DNA of 64,000 bases, from assembly GCA_019914995.1 (NCBI GenBank), contig CM034133.1, forward strand, positions 9,070,495-9,134,494. The letters are read 5' to 3'. The notes beneath the pieces are model-generated. The model had not been told where the DNA came from, did not search any database, and worked only from the letters and a program-made list of their open reading frames with translations. The position numbers and the translations under genes are program-made. Below are positions 38,571 through 51,761 of the stretch, one piece after another. Each line of letters opens with the position of its first letter. Within the stretch, counting starts at the first letter, position 1. This DNA is from Acanthochlamys bracteata. Lineage: Eukaryota; Streptophyta; Magnoliopsida; Pandanales; Velloziaceae.

Positions 38571-39448
38571 TCAGTCAACTGAAAAACTTCATTTTTAAGT
38601 GAAGAACAGAAGAATAAGTAGTTCACAAGAACTTCGTTCTACGCGTTTAACAATAAAAACACGGAGCTAATGATTGCGATATAGGTCCTGTAATAAAATA
38701 TGTGGTATATTCAAGTGTTCGAGTGCGAACTTGTGAATTGTCAATTGCTAATAGTTAATTAATATATTTATAGGACTTCCTATGCAAAAATAATAAAGCA
38801 ATACGTAGAAATTTGAGTCCTCTCTCAAACATATTTCGTGTGGGGCCAACTGAATCGATATCGATAAAATTTTCCAATTTTGGGCTCCATATAAATTGAT
38901 CTCAGTTTCAAATCGGAGTAGGTGCGCGCCAAATCAAAATTTTGGAATTTAACGATTAATAACCGTACACGTGGCGATGCTCTACGGACTAAAGGGGTCA
39001 GGCACATAGATAATTAACTAAATGACAAAAAACACCCTCGTGTTAATTAAGTACGTTAATGCATGGCATTAACTAAATGACAAACATGTGATTAGCTACT
39101 CAGCACCACAACAATAGATCCTGAATAACATCACTTAAAGAATACAAGGTTTGCCATCAAGGTTTGTAGAACTAGTGAAGCAAGCATTTCACTCATGAAT
39201 TGTGACAAACCAAAGTTGTCTCTCTCAAAAACATATATATATATATAACAAAGGAAAACTGGTACAAAATGCAAGACAAACAGGCTCATCCTCGGAGTTT
39301 CTGAAACGCAAAAGCATGACGTACATGGGAAAAGAATCATTCTGATCCATACATGATATCCGCCAACTGCTCTTTTTCAAGCACTGATGCGCCCCGTTAC
39401 GCTAGATCCCAGTGAGGTGACAGATACGTTCTCAGTTTAGAAGACAGT
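38571..39448. other. NEAP promoter region and NPSN13 3' flank
   Basis: About 880 bp between two minus-strand genes. It contains an (AT)n run near 39233-39246 and no recognisable gene. The part next to 39448 is probably NPSN13 3' UTR. Confidence 0.45.
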
Positions 39449-42400
39449 TCAGATGCATCCAAACACATCTGTTGACAATAACTTCCTTGAAGTTGAAGCA
39501 GGAGGTGCCAGGCCTGGAATGTCTCTTATGTTCTTGTTGTGAGGATTGACAATCTACAAGTTGTTAAAGAGTGAGCGCATAAAGGAAATAAAACATTTAC
39601 AAAGATAGAAGAACCTCAAGGCTTTTAGAGACTCTTGGGTGAAAGTCGAAGAAAATTTACCTTCACTATGATTATAGCAATTACTCCGCAGACAATCAGG
39701 AGCAGCATAAGCATGATGCACTTGTCAGTAGCTACCTGGAAAAAGGAGATTTCACAGTCAAAAATCCATATTTTAAAGTAGAGACCAGTAAACTAAGCTT
39801 GAAAGATTACCTGTCTGCCGATCTCTTTTACAAGTTGAGTAGCTTTTTTTATTGAAAAATGAATAGTGTCCAGTTCATTAGTAATCCGGCCCATTTGTTC
39901 AGTCTGTAACATTTCAAAACATGGAATAAAAGCATGCACAAACACAGGAAACAGAGAATCACAAGCTAGGTCATGAAAGTTCATGAGCCTCTCATACAAA
40001 AGAAAAGTAAGTAAATACCAAGAATCAGTATATACGTACTTGGGCCTTCAGGTTTGCAGCAGTTTGGGTTCCAACTTCTATTGTTTGCTCTACAACCTAT
40101 AAAACAGGAAAATCACTACGGAGCATATTAAGATAAATACAAGTGGCTGAGGCCCCGTAAATCAATTCCAGACCATTTTTGAACGTTCAATAGCCTGATC
40201 AGTTTCATCCATAGCCTTCATTCCATGATCAATAAGCTCCTGGTTAGTCATTTCTACAGGAAAAACATCACATAAGACGCATGTTACAACCAGCCCTAAA
40301 ATAGAGACTTCATTTTAAAAGACTATAAACAAACAGATCCCCTGAAAACAAGAATATAGAACTTGCAGGCTGCAATCTTTCTACTTTGAAACACTATAAG
40401 AACATGCAGGACACATTCAAAGCAACATAAGCAAGATGGCAGCAAACAAGTTCAATTTGATTTCTTCAGAAGTTGCCAAATATTGAGAAGGCACATAAGC
40501 GCAAGGCACAAGTAAACAGTTAGCCAAATATCCCTATTGAAAAGATCAAAATGGTGACACAAGTTTTGTATTGCTATCCTAAAAACCGACTAGACAAGGT
40601 TTTAGGTGTCTAACTTCTTTTTACTTATGCCTTTAAATTACCTCAAACTACATCCGAAACAAGTTCAGATATTAGCAACAACATTTTCTTCTAAGATAGA
40701 GATCTCCTTTTGGTATGACAAAATAACACTTCCTGAGTTTGCTATCTGCAACGAAGTACCAATTCTGCTGAGAACTTCCTAGGAATTTTCTCCTCTTTCT
40801 CATCTTGCGTAGTTGTTTATAAATGTGTGTATGTTAATACTATAGAAGACCGTTGTGAATTAACCCAGAAAATTAAATGATAAGTAACCACCAGTAGCAG
40901 GAGAATTTTTAAAAGAAGAAAGTAAAGAGCAATCCCATTTCATTCCAAAAAGTGACAGCTACCAGATAGCCCTTCAATCAATATCCATGCTCTAACTGTC
41001 TGAGACAATGATGGAACCACGACAATAGATAGATACGGAACCATAGACACAACAACCAGATAAATGTAAGCAAGGGTAACTTACAAGAGAAACATAACGT
41101 ATAAATGACAGAAAATTATTTAAGATAATGGTGAATTACTTCACAGAAACTTGCTAAATTTTCTTGCCAAGTCAATGGAAGAAAACAATGTTTGGCAATC
41201 TAGAGACCAAAAAACAACCTTCTTGTATATGTCTTCAAATTTGCAAATATTCTAGAATCCAACATTCATGAATCCAAATCTATATGTTAAACACAAAATC
41301 AAGATATTATAAAGTAAGAGCAAGAAGGGAGTATCATGCAGCATAATTAAAACTATTCAACCTGATGCCATTTGAACATTATTGTTCTCGCCCATCAGTT
41401 CACTTCCTCCAGCACCCATATCAAATAGTTCTACTCTTTTATTGCCAAGGCTACTTGTGTACCTGCAATTTACAACATTCCCAGGATATTATATGCAAAT
41501 AACTGCTTCAACTGATGAGTATGAGATATATGACCAAGCTGTACCAGTATGGCAGCATAGAAACAAATTCTCTGAATTAAGTATAAAAAGGAAACTCAAT
41601 ATTCTCCTAATAAGCACAAACTGACCAGAACAGAATATGTAAATAGTATGAGTGGTCAACTTCATACTATTCCAGAAGCATCTTGCAAGCATACATAGTA
41701 AATTTGTAATAAATCACTCCTTCAGCAAAATGAACAAATCAAATCAAAAGGCTGTTGGCCTCCGAACTCCAGATTGCTTATAGTAATTTATAACATAGAT
41801 TCCGGCCTTAGTTGCGTAGATACTTCAAAACTTAATTTTCATCAAGAATGTACGACCCTGGTGAAGAAACATCTGCATAAATTGGCTTATACGCCCATTC
41901 AAAGTAGCCACACAAAATATGGACAAAGGCTATGAGTGTGACTTAGAAAGTCTCTGCACTAACCCAAGTCAGGCAATAGGCATGCTGGATCTAGATTAGA
42001 AGCTTGATTTACCATTTGGATTAGCTACATTGAGCTAGCGCCAGGCATGTCAGTGACACGCAGCACAAAACTATCTACAAAACAGTTAAAGATACGCACA
42101 TAGACAGAAAATTAGCTAAATATTAAATAGTTCAATAAAGTACCTTCCCAAAAATGCAATGTGTGGGCATGAATGACATTGGCCATAAATCCATATAGGA
42201 TATGAGGGCTCCAAGAGAGAAACAGAGGTTGAGCCTCCTTGCTCCCCACCTAACACTATCTTTTTGGTAATTTCATCTTATGGGAAGTGCTAACAATACA
42301 ACCCACAAAATGCAGCCTGAAACTATAAGTAGAACTTAGAATATCTTCTTGTTGTTTAGCTAGCTAAGGAAATTAAGGGAAACAATACAGATTCAGTATT

Positions 42401-44354
42401 TTTGAGGCGTTACTGTAAAGCAGCTTGGGTTTCTAATGACTGCTGCTTCGACGTTGACGTTGAGGTAAGGATATTTTAGCATATCACTTAATAGAAAGCA
42501 AGGATATTCTGACAATACCTAATATTTGCTTGAATCCATTAAAATGAAGGATAAAAAGTCATTGCACGAAAGGTAAACTTACGTTTTTCTAAGAGCCACA
42601 TACGAGTTCAGCTCTTTGATCTGTACCATCAGGAACAAAACAATTGAACTGTTACTGAAGAACAACACTATGCTGTGAAATTTCAATGGCTTATATAGTC
42701 AACAAACCATAGATTGCTTCTTCTCGTTGAGTTGCTTATTTATTTCAGGCGGGTTCCGACTTTCCTCGTCTTTAATTTCACGATCAAACTCTTTTATCAA
42801 CCTGCACATGTGAATAATCAATATGAAACATAGACAATTCCTGATCCAGCAAGCCAGAACGAATACTACGAAAAAGGAGAATCCACTTAGAAGTAAGGCC
42901 TTTAACTTTAAGTACTCGTAACAGCCACAAAAGTCTATGTATTGGTCAAAGTGATCAAGCACAGTTCAGTTACATGCCTCTTACATTCTCTCATCTTTCC
43001 AGTGAGCTCCTCCAACTGTTTACTTTGTCTGTTCGGGTCTTTAATTTTATCCAGCTTCTGAAATCCATTTCTGCAGAATTAAATCATGGTTAAAAAAATC
43101 AATAAATACAAGATACCAGATAAATTAATGAAAGCAGATATCAGATAGTCTAAAATCAGTAGTAAAGTCTCCACGTCATCATTGCCAAAAAAGAAAGAAG
43201 AAGCAGAACCAGGTCACATGGTAACCCTAACGTCCACCAACCACTCTCGCCAAAACACTAAAGAAGGACAACTCTCTTCAACCATTTCCTTTTATGGCTG
43301 TTCTACATAACAAATAAGACCTGCCTCCTTTCTGAAGGCCAAATTTGGCAATTACTAAGATAAGCGAGTAAGTGATGTGCATTTTCATCTTCCAAACTAC
43401 GAGCGTCCGAGTGGTGCCTTCACATGCCACTATGTTAGTATGCCATGAGTCAGAGGCACAACAAGAAATTCTCAGAAGTTTACCATACTGTCAAAAGTAC
43501 ATCGCAATAATCTTTCCATGAAATTTCACCATCAACAATAAGAAGGAACTTCCTAATTCTTCATGATTTTTGCCCAATGAACTCAGCACATACAACATAC
43601 ATCAAATCAACATGGATAGATCCAACCTTACAAAATATGAACAACATTGAATAATTTTGACCATCTTTCATGAATATGAAACCTCCTTCCATACTGAATC
43701 AAAATCACATTCGTTATACAGCAGAAAGTTTGACCTAACAATCTGCAGATAATGAAAACCTCAATTCCACAGTGAACTATGCCAAAAACACTTTTATGGA
43801 ATAAAGTACTTTTATGGGATAAAAGGTATTTCTAAGGGATAAAATACTCTAACCTTTCCGCAATCTTTAAAACCTCTGAAAAATCATTTCATAACCACCT
43901 CATACATAGCTCACATTCTTTCCATGTAAACATATAACACCTACACCTCTATGGTGCCAAAATCAAACTTATGCTGAACTCAAATTCTAAAACTGATTAA
44001 ACAAACCAAAAAGATTCTGCTTTTCACCCACCAGCTGACAAACTTCAATTTATGAAAACACCTCATATACCTCAATTTCTTCCATAAAAATTCGTACCAG
44101 CACAACGAATATACTTCTATAATGCCAAACTGCAAAAGCTTCAAAGCCTCAAACTAACACAACAGAAAAGCAGATTCAATATTTCTCCCATTGATGAACT
44201 TCAATTTATCAAAATAACTCCAATCAAACTAAACCGGTTGAATGGACAGAGAGTGATTGAGAGAACGAAATTCATACGATAAAGCTCGGAAGATATCTTG
44301 GATTTCTCCGTCGAGCTGCTCTAGTTCTGGACTCAACGGCAAATTCCCCGCCAT
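39449..44354 (-). CDS. NPSN13: Novel plant SNARE, NPSN13 type (Qb-SNARE)
   Basis: Minus strand, ten exons: 44278-44354, 42978-43070, 42708-42801, 42583-42620, 41362-41462, 40174-40253, 40040-40096, 39811-39903, 39661-39735 and 39449-39553. They join to 270 residues; Arabidopsis NPSN13 has 269. NPSNs are plant Qb-SNAREs acting in membrane fusion at the cell plate and plasma membrane with KNOLLE/SYP-type partners. The sequence tracks NPSN13 throughout: N-terminal helices (LEQLDGEIQDIFRALSNGFQ, NRQSKQLEELTGKMRECKRL), the NELDTIHFSIKKATQLVKEIGRQ SNARE helix, a membrane anchor at about 217-235, and IVNPHNKNIRDIPGLAPP. The intron after exon 2 has a GC donor (AG|GCATGT); no GT alternative keeps the frame open. 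Introns hold most of the 4.9 kb. Part of this gene is duplicated at 55018-56055. Confidence 0.97.
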
Positions 44355-45877
44355 ATGAATCACCAACTCCTTCTAATTACAAATATATACAAAACTCCAG
44401 CAATTTCTCCACCGAAATCTTTCGCTCTCTATTCCTCCACTTTTCTTCGATTGTTCTCAATCCGCTCGATTCACCACAGCTGTCTTCTCTCTAGCTCTCA
44501 AACCCATTCAGTCAATCGCCGGAAAGGAACAAAAACCATAACCTCGTCGGCGGGAACAAGAAGACCGGAGAGAGAGAGAGAGGAAGAGAACGAAGGCAAT
44601 GGCGGATCAAATCTTTTTAATTTTGTATTTGAAGTTAAATATCTAGCTAATAATTAAAATTAAAAGTACTTAAAACTAATTGTGCCTGGACAACAGTGCA
44701 TGATCATGGTAGCTTAAATAATTCCTGCAAAGACACGGTAACAACAATATAGCTTTTACGCATCAGATATAGCAAGTGGGAGCCACATTTGGTACACCAA
44801 AAGACGTAAGGTATATATCTGGTTGAGATAAATTGTGCCAGCGTAACAAGTTAAAATATAAGACTGCTTTACTAGAATGTTTTTCGATAAAAAATTAAAA
44901 ATAATCTGCCAGGGTGGAAGAAGTTGGCCGAAGAAAGAGGCCGCCGACCACGCTCCTAAAATGTGGGCCCATGTTACAACAAAACTACTGTTGTGCTGCG
45001 ATTGACAACTTATAGCAGGGCTCAGTATAAGTATAATTATTAAATATCTAAAAATAAAAAATAAAAAGTAAAATTTTTTTAAAATAAAATAAAAATAAAA
45101 TATAGTGTTTATATTTTAATAATTTTTTAAAATGTGTTAAAAATTAAAATATATAAGTATATTAAAAAGAGTGTAAATAAAAAAATTAGAACTTAAATTT
45201 CGTACGTCAAAATAAATTATAAATTTTTTATATAATTAAAATATATAAATTATTTAAAAAATAAAATAAAATTATGAACGTTTTGAAATACGTATTAAAT
45301 CAATAACCCAATTATTATTTGCAATAATAATTTGTGTTGTTCTTTCTGCAAGAAATCAAACAACGTAAGAACAACACTTGAAAACGTTGAAGTCACTGAT
45401 TAGCTTAATAATTTGATACCTTCTCACACGACCATAAATATATGGGGTTGATTTCAGTCGAACATATTAATAACTAGTATATATAGTATATATGTACTTG
45501 AGCTAAATAAGTTCTTAAAATATAAATTTAATTAAATTTGTAAAAATAAAATTCAGAGCAGAAACTCTCAAAAGATCTTCAGTAGTTCTATTAATAGTTT
45601 AGAAAGATCGTTTGAAAATACTTTTAAAAAATTTTTTTTTAAAATAAAAAATATTTTTTATTATTTTTACTTTTAAAATAATAATAATAAAAAATAATAA
45701 AAAGATTTTATTATTTAAAATTTTTTATATTTTAAAATTTTTAAATAAATTTTTTTAATATTTATAAAAAAATATAAAATAAAAAATTATTTTTTAGAAA
45801 AGCAATGCAAAATGCCCATAAATATGCCAGTGCAAACAACAAACATAATTGGCTAGCCAACGCAAGGAATCACTAAG
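44355..45877. other. NPSN13 promoter/leader and AT-rich spacer
   Basis: About 250 bp next to the NPSN13 start is mixed in composition and probably leader and promoter on the minus strand. The plus-strand frame there (44355-44657) has no homology I recognise. From 45000 the DNA is almost pure A/T with no clear ends, apart from a possible degraded family-B copy at about 45605-45820. Confidence 0.45.
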
Positions 45878-45878
45878 G

Positions 45879-46093
45879 GCGTGTTCACCCCAAATTTATT
45901 TTTTTTTTAAACTCATTTTTAATATAAAATACGTATAAAAATTAAAATAAAATATTTTTATTAATTAAAATTTTTTTAAAACTTATTATAGATATTACAT
46001 TAATATATAATCTTATTTTTTATTAAATATTTTTAATATTTAATTTAATTTTTTAAACTTATTTTTAAAAAAGTTTTGTTTACACTGCAGTAA
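45879..46093. mobile_element. MITE, family A
   Basis: Begins GGGCGTGTTCACC and ends GTAAACACGCC(G), flanked by TAA on both sides. The interior is an inverted-orientation match to the family-A core (AATATATAATCTTATTTTTT). TAA fits the PIF/Harbinger target rule. Confidence 0.65.
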
Positions 46094-46127
46094 ACACGCC
46101 GTAAATATAACAATTTGGTATGAGACG

Positions 46128-46394
46128 GGGTGTTTGGTTCTCCGTTTCATAAACAGCTTATCAATTTTTTTCAATTTTTTTCTATTTCATGTTTTTCAAT
46201 ACATATTTTATAAGTATATAAAAAATTTATTTAAAAATTTAAAAAGTGTAGAAAAATTCTACGAAGTGATATCTTTTTATTGCATATTTTTATTATTTTT
46301 TTTGAAGTAAAAAAAATAGAGCTCATTTTTCAAAAAAAATAAAAATATCTTCTATTTCATAAAAACTCTATTTTATAAGCAATCCCAAACGCCC
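46128..46394. mobile_element. MITE, family B
   Basis: Starts GGTGTTTGGTTCTCCGTTTC and ends AGCAATCCCAAACGCCC. The ends form inverted repeats around CGTTTGG, and the interior is A/T-rich with the family-B core. Confidence 0.5.
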
Positions 46395-47064
46395 CCAGAC
46401 CACCGTACCAGTTGTTTCAAGACTTTCAAGCACTTCCATTTGAGAGTAAATTTAAAATAAATTTTTTTATTATATTTGAAAAATAATTTTTTTATCTAAA
46501 TAGTAATAATAATAAAACTTTATAGTGTACAAATTTTGTATTTTTTAAAATTTTAAATAAATTTATAAAAATATCAAATAAAATAAAATTTTTGAAATTG
46601 AATAAAATAAAATGCCAAAATCTCCCTATATCTCATTAGTCGGAGATGCAACAATCTTCCTTCGTTAAAGAACATTTGAAATTACCTAAAAATATTTCTT
46701 TTAAAATAAAAAATATTTTAAAATATTAAATAAATGGTTTTATTTAAGATAAAAATAATATATAATCATAAAAATTTGTCACGTATAATTTGTTTATAAT
46801 TTTAGATTAAAAAACATTTTAAAAAATATGAAATATTTTTGTAGAATTAAAAGTAAATAAGAAGTACTCTCAAATATCTTCTTAATTTTACAGCTCCACA
46901 AAAAGTAAAATCTACACATTAGCATAACTACAGAAATAGAATTTACTCCAAGTAAATAAAATAATTAGGGAAAGATGATTGATTACACGCAGCTCCAAGC
47001 TCTCCAGAGATGAAGTTTGCTTTTAGAATAGCTGCCAGTTCCTGAAGCTCCAAGAGTCTCTTAG

Positions 47065-47357
47065 TTCGTGTTTCAAATATCGATAATTTTATTTTTTTTT
47101 TATCAAATTTATGATTTCAAATAATTTATATATTTTAATTACATAAAAAATTTAAAATTTTAATTTTATATATAAAATTTTAGCTCTAATTTTTTTATTT
47201 ACATATTTTTTAATATAATTATTTTTTTAATTTTGAACATACTTTCAAAAATTATTGAAATATAAATAATAAAATTTAGTTTCATTTTATTTTTTAAAAA
47301 ACTCTATTTTTTTATTTTTCAGTTTCACGAAACTAAGTTACTGATATTTGAAACACG
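47065..47357. mobile_element. MITE, family C, with 7-bp target duplication
   Basis: Starts TTCGTGTTTCAAATATCG and ends TGATATTTGAAACACG, a good terminal inverted repeat. It is flanked on each side by CTCTTAG (47058-47064 and 47358-47364). A 7-8 bp duplication points to a hAT- or Mutator-like superfamily. Non-coding, 293 bp. Confidence 0.7.
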
Positions 47358-47813
47358 CTCTTAGTATTGCTTACAATAAGTTATTTTTAGTAAATTTATT
47401 TAAAAACTAAACTTATACTTTTTGTTTAAAATATAAATATATATATATGAAATGTCCAAATTGTCATTATTTTTTATATTTAAAAAATTCTAAAATCCTA
47501 TAACAAAATATTTAGAAAATAAATCTGAAAAAAATAAAAGAAAATTAGTATAAGCAACGCCAAACATCTCCTTAGACTTGGATAAGTAAAGCTCTTAGCA
47601 ATTTTAGGGAAGAACATCCGCCTTTAGATGCTCCATCAAGTGCCACCTTCAGAGCGTAGGAGACTGGCACAAAGGTAATGTGATGGCCATCACCATTGGT
47701 ATCTGCAGAATTCAACTCGAGCACTTTGAGTAATTGAAAATTGAAAAACAATGAAATACAGGTGAAAGGTTTGCGGAACTAAATATGAGAGACAAAGATG
47801 TCGTAGGAATCGT

Positions 47814-48056
47814 TTGGTAGTGCTTATAAAATAAAATTTTTTTAAAATAGAAAATTTTTTTTTTTTTTTGGAAAAGAAGTTTTATTTTTTTTTTATTTCT
47901 AAAAAAATAATAAAATTATACAATAAAAATATCTCACTTCGTAAAATTTTTCTACTTTATCTAAATTTTTAAATAATTTTTTTAAATATTTATAAAATAT
48001 ATATTAAAAAACTTTAAAAAAAAATTAAAAAGTTGTTTATAATAAGCAGTGCCAAA
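47814..48056. mobile_element. MITE, family B
   Basis: Starts CGTTTGGTAGTGCTTATAAA and ends TTATAATAAGCAGTGCCAAACG, a long terminal inverted repeat (about 20 bp). This is the best preserved family-B copy in the window. Interior A/T-rich, non-coding. Confidence 0.65.
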
Positions 48057-48607
48057 CGACTGCTAGAATAACGTTTCCTATGCCGAGCAAGAGAAAGGAA
48101 TCGAATTAAAGTGCATTGACATTGACTTGGAGTGCATTTGACATTTGACATTTAGAAGAACTTCATCCTCTTCTTATGTTGACTAATAATTGATATTTAA
48201 AAAAAGAAAAAAATTAAGCGGAAATTAATTAAAGTAAGGAGGTTTTACCGTTTTATATGCTTCTTTACTTCTACTTCGCTTCTTTTCATTTTAATATTTG
48301 TTATTAGTCAACACCTAAACTAAGAGAATTTTATACAGCCCTTCGAAATTGTAATTAGGAACTAAAAAATGTAGACATCAAGTGATCGGTACCAATCATA
48401 TAAATTAATAGTGAACATCTTAATTAAAATCAAAATCATCAAAATGGACTTCTGTTTAAATGTCGTGGGAGTGAAAGTGAGATCGGTGTGCTTTTTGCCC
48501 CATGGGTTCCTGACATGACCTGAGAATAATCTTTAAATATAGACTAAAGAGAGGAGTCTATATAAAGATAAAAAAATAGCCCAATTGCAGACACCCACCC
48601 GGAACTC
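48057..48607. other. Upstream region of family gene A
   Basis: Non-coding. A diverged copy of part of it (around 48425-48460) is visible at 56510-56545 (shared ATGACTTCTGT-like core), hinting at an older duplication of this promoter region. Confidence 0.4.
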
Positions 48608-48614
48608 TATAAAT
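48608..48614 (+). promoter_or_regulatory. Likely TATA box of family gene A
   Basis: TATAAAT in the context AACTCTATAAATCC, about 120 bp upstream of the start codon. A second TATATAAATAG motif at about 48703-48713 is only some 20 bp from the ATG; if used, transcription would begin at or inside the first coding exon. Confidence 0.45.
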
Positions 48615-48728
48615 CCACACTAAGATCAAAAGTTAGAGGCGATTCTGCTTCTGACGTAGTAGTATAGGGTTCTTCTCCCTAGTCCTCCACCGATTAGCTA
48701 CTATATATAAATAGAGCGTTGAGCAATC

Positions 48729-49586
48729 ATGATTTCAAATGCTAGCCAACAAGAAGCAACCGTTACTAATGTTGTTGAGGTTCAGGTAACATGATTTATG
48801 ATTCTTTTCCAACATTCCCCAATTTTTTTATAATATTTATAAGATAACAATCAATAGAGTTAAAAATACATGCTGTCTTTGAAAATACAGGGACAAAGCA
48901 ATAGCAACATGGAGCTGATGAGAGCTGATGATGCTGCAGAAAGAAGGGACTACTTGAAATTTTCATTTCTCATTACAGGCATTGCTACCACCGGTATACT
49001 TGGACTATTCGCAGGTTACATCAGCAGCTCATCTGCAGCAAAAGCAGAGCAATATATTCAAACTGAAGTTTGCAGCTTATTTCTAATCGCTGCTTTTGTA
49101 TCCGGAGCCGTTTTGATGGTTCTTACATATCACTATCCTTTCCTAAAAGCCCCTATAGAAGTTCTTAAGGTTCTCAAGTACATGTCTTTGGTGTTCCTAA
49201 CTATTGTGCTATTTTATGTTGGTGCGGTATTCCTGAAGGCTCTTCTTATTGTTGCTACTGTGATTGCCTTAGTGCCAACCCTGCTAGCGATTCTCATATT
49301 CAACGCAATCAACATGAATGAAAACCAGGGTATTCAGGTCAATGCAAATGCTAGAACTGAACTCACTCGGTTGCAATCAACTGCACAGGAAACACAACAT
49401 GAGTCAACAGAGCGTACGTGCTCAAGAGTTGGGGACATAGATCCTGTCACCACTGAAGAAACACATGAACCAGTACAACATATAGCAATAAATATTGTGG
49501 CTAATGAAGAACGAGATCATCGCATTCAAGGGATTGACAATTTAGCAGAGCAAATTATTCAAAATAAATGCGAGCTACAATTATGA
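48729..49586 (+). CDS. Unknown four-span membrane protein, family gene A
   Basis: Two exons, 48729-48785 (19 codons) and 48891-49586, phase-0 junction, 250 residues. I do not recognise the family. The protein has a short polar N-terminus (MISNASQQEATVTNVVEVQ), four predicted membrane spans at about 43-63, 79-99, 117-135 and 136-158, and a polar C-terminal tail of about 90 residues that is probably cytosolic. Between spans 2 and 3 lies KAPIEVLKVLKYMSLVFL, shared with gene C (KVPIQVLKVLKYTSLVFL) and, more loosely, gene B (KVPIEILIKSLTYTSLVCL). The tail motif HEPVQHIAINIV is shared with gene C. The common two-exon plan with a 19-codon first exon supports a real gene family. No signal peptide or enzymatic motif is visible. 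A PGG-type membrane domain was considered but the signature is absent. Confidence 0.75.
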
Positions 49587-51761
49587 TTATGTCCTGTTTG
49601 GTTTCTTGAGTTTTTGAATGTTAGTTCTTTTATAAACAAATTTCGTAAAAGTAAGTTAAAAATTTTGTATTCATTGGGTAAATTAGTCCTTTATATATTT
49701 GATTGTTTATGATGATAAGTGTAAAATAAAAAATGATTTTATTAGTTTTTATATTTAGTTATATTCATAAATAGTGAAAAGTATAACAATAAATGATTGT
49801 TATCTTATAATAATATAGTAATAATTCATATAATAATATAATTATAATATTTTTTATTTTATAATAATAAAAAGAATAATATTCTCACTTTCGTGGAACT
49901 CGTCCCTCGAACCTGCACACATCATGTAGCAATTACGAACCGTAAACGATCCTGATAAGCTGGATCAGTTTCTTCCAGCTCTTGAAAGGAGACGAACAAT
50001 CTACTGCATTTTCTTCTTCTTCATTTTAATCTACTCAGTTTTCTTTTTCTCACAAACAATGAAGCGAAAGTATCATGTTCATGCTATAAACATCACTTAC
50101 CACAAAAATCAACAACAGCAAAAATAAAATTAAAAATTAAAAATATTTAATAAAAGATAAAATTTTATATTAATTATATATTTATAGTAAGTTTTAAATT
50201 TGAATTTTTAAAAAAAATTTATTAATAAAAAATTATTTAAAGAATAGTGTAATTTACAATAGTATTATTTTAAGAATAAATTTGAATCATCTGTGTAATC
50301 AAAATATAATTTACAATAGTATTAAGAATAGGGTGACGTGAGATCTTAACAACATCGGCAAGACGTGTCAACTTCTCATTTGACGAAGGTGAATGCTTTT
50401 TTTTTCATTACATTATTATTGCAAGGAAGAAGTTCTTTCTTTCAATCCTTAGCTTCTTTCCCTTTCCGTTCTGTTTCTTCTCTTCAAATATTGAAACCAA
50501 CACAGTTGCTGTCTGTGTTTATTATTTTTCAATCCCTTTTTTTATTATTTTTTTAATTAATTCTCTTATTTTTATTATTTTAACTATGTATCCAAACTAT
50601 CATAAGCTTCTATGAAAAAATACTAAGTATCAATCAATGTCAAACCCTCTGCATTTCCTTTTTCTTTTTTAAATGGTAATTTTTAGTAGTCAACATCAAA
50701 CACAGGTTTATGCGCTTCTTCTTCTCCTCCCAACTCCCCTTTATTTGTTTCTTTCTTTTTCTAACACATATCCACGGGCCCCTGTTTTGACTCCATTTTA
50801 TTTTATAAAAATAGTTTATAAAATTTTATTAATTTGAAAATATACAAATTTAATAACATTTTTATTACTTTGTCTTTTAAAATAAAAATAATATTTTTAA
50901 ATTAATTTTAAAATAATTTTATTTCGGTTGCTATCTCTAATATTATTTATTAGTGAACTTCTTCTATGGTAGACTTTGGTACTTGGTAGCATGGTTTCTT
51001 TCCCGCGCTTTATTTCTTTCACCATCTTTTCTAGCTTTACTATTAATTATTTAGTAAACGTCAATAGAAAAGATATTAGTTTTCTAATACTAATTTTATT
51101 ATTTAATGTATTATGAATTTCTAGAATATCAACGTTTAGGATTCTAATTTTTTCAATTTCAAGATGGGAACCAAAAGCTAAGGGCACAAAACGTTACTAT
51201 TAACAATACTAAAAGTATACTATACTATTTTTAGTGAACATCAACTTGACGTTATTGAGCTTAATTTATAAGTTTCTAATTTTTTAAAAATTATTGTTTT
51301 AGCTTTTTTCTAAAAGAAGTAACTATAAAATTTTTTCTGAAAAAAAAGCTATGTATTTGATTAAAATTAATTTTTTTAAAAAAATTAAATACAATGTTCG
51401 GCAAAAAAACTAAAAAATTAGAAAAACTGAAATATTTTTTATAATAGAATAGTTGATATATATAAAATTTATAAATATTCTGTTATATATTTATTTATTT
51501 CTTACTTATATTTTATTTTTAACACTAATATTAAATTTATAAATATTTTTTGAAAATATTATTAATAATTTAAAAGTTAAAGATTAGTTTAACAATATAT
51601 TTTTCAAGTTAATTTTAAAGATATAAATACATTATTATTTACTTATGTAATGATTGGTTATATTTTAAAATATTTTAATTAAAGATTAGATTATAAGTAT
51701 GTTGTTAAAGTTAATTTTAAAGATATAAATATATTATTATTTACTTATTTAATGACTAATT
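49587..51761. other. Spacer with AT-rich direct repeats
   Basis: 3' flank of gene A, then AT-rich DNA. A family-A interior fragment without ends is seen at about 50125-50240. Just before the solo LTR, a segment of about 60 bp (TTAATTTTAAAGATATAAAT onward) is repeated directly at about 51611 and 51712. No gene was recognised; the frame at 50365-50556 is pyrimidine-rich and unconvincing. Confidence 0.45.

Noticed and set aside
44355-44657. 100-codon plus-strand frame next to the NPSN13 start
   Set aside because: It overlaps the NPSN13 leader and promoter on the other strand; no homology or splice context.
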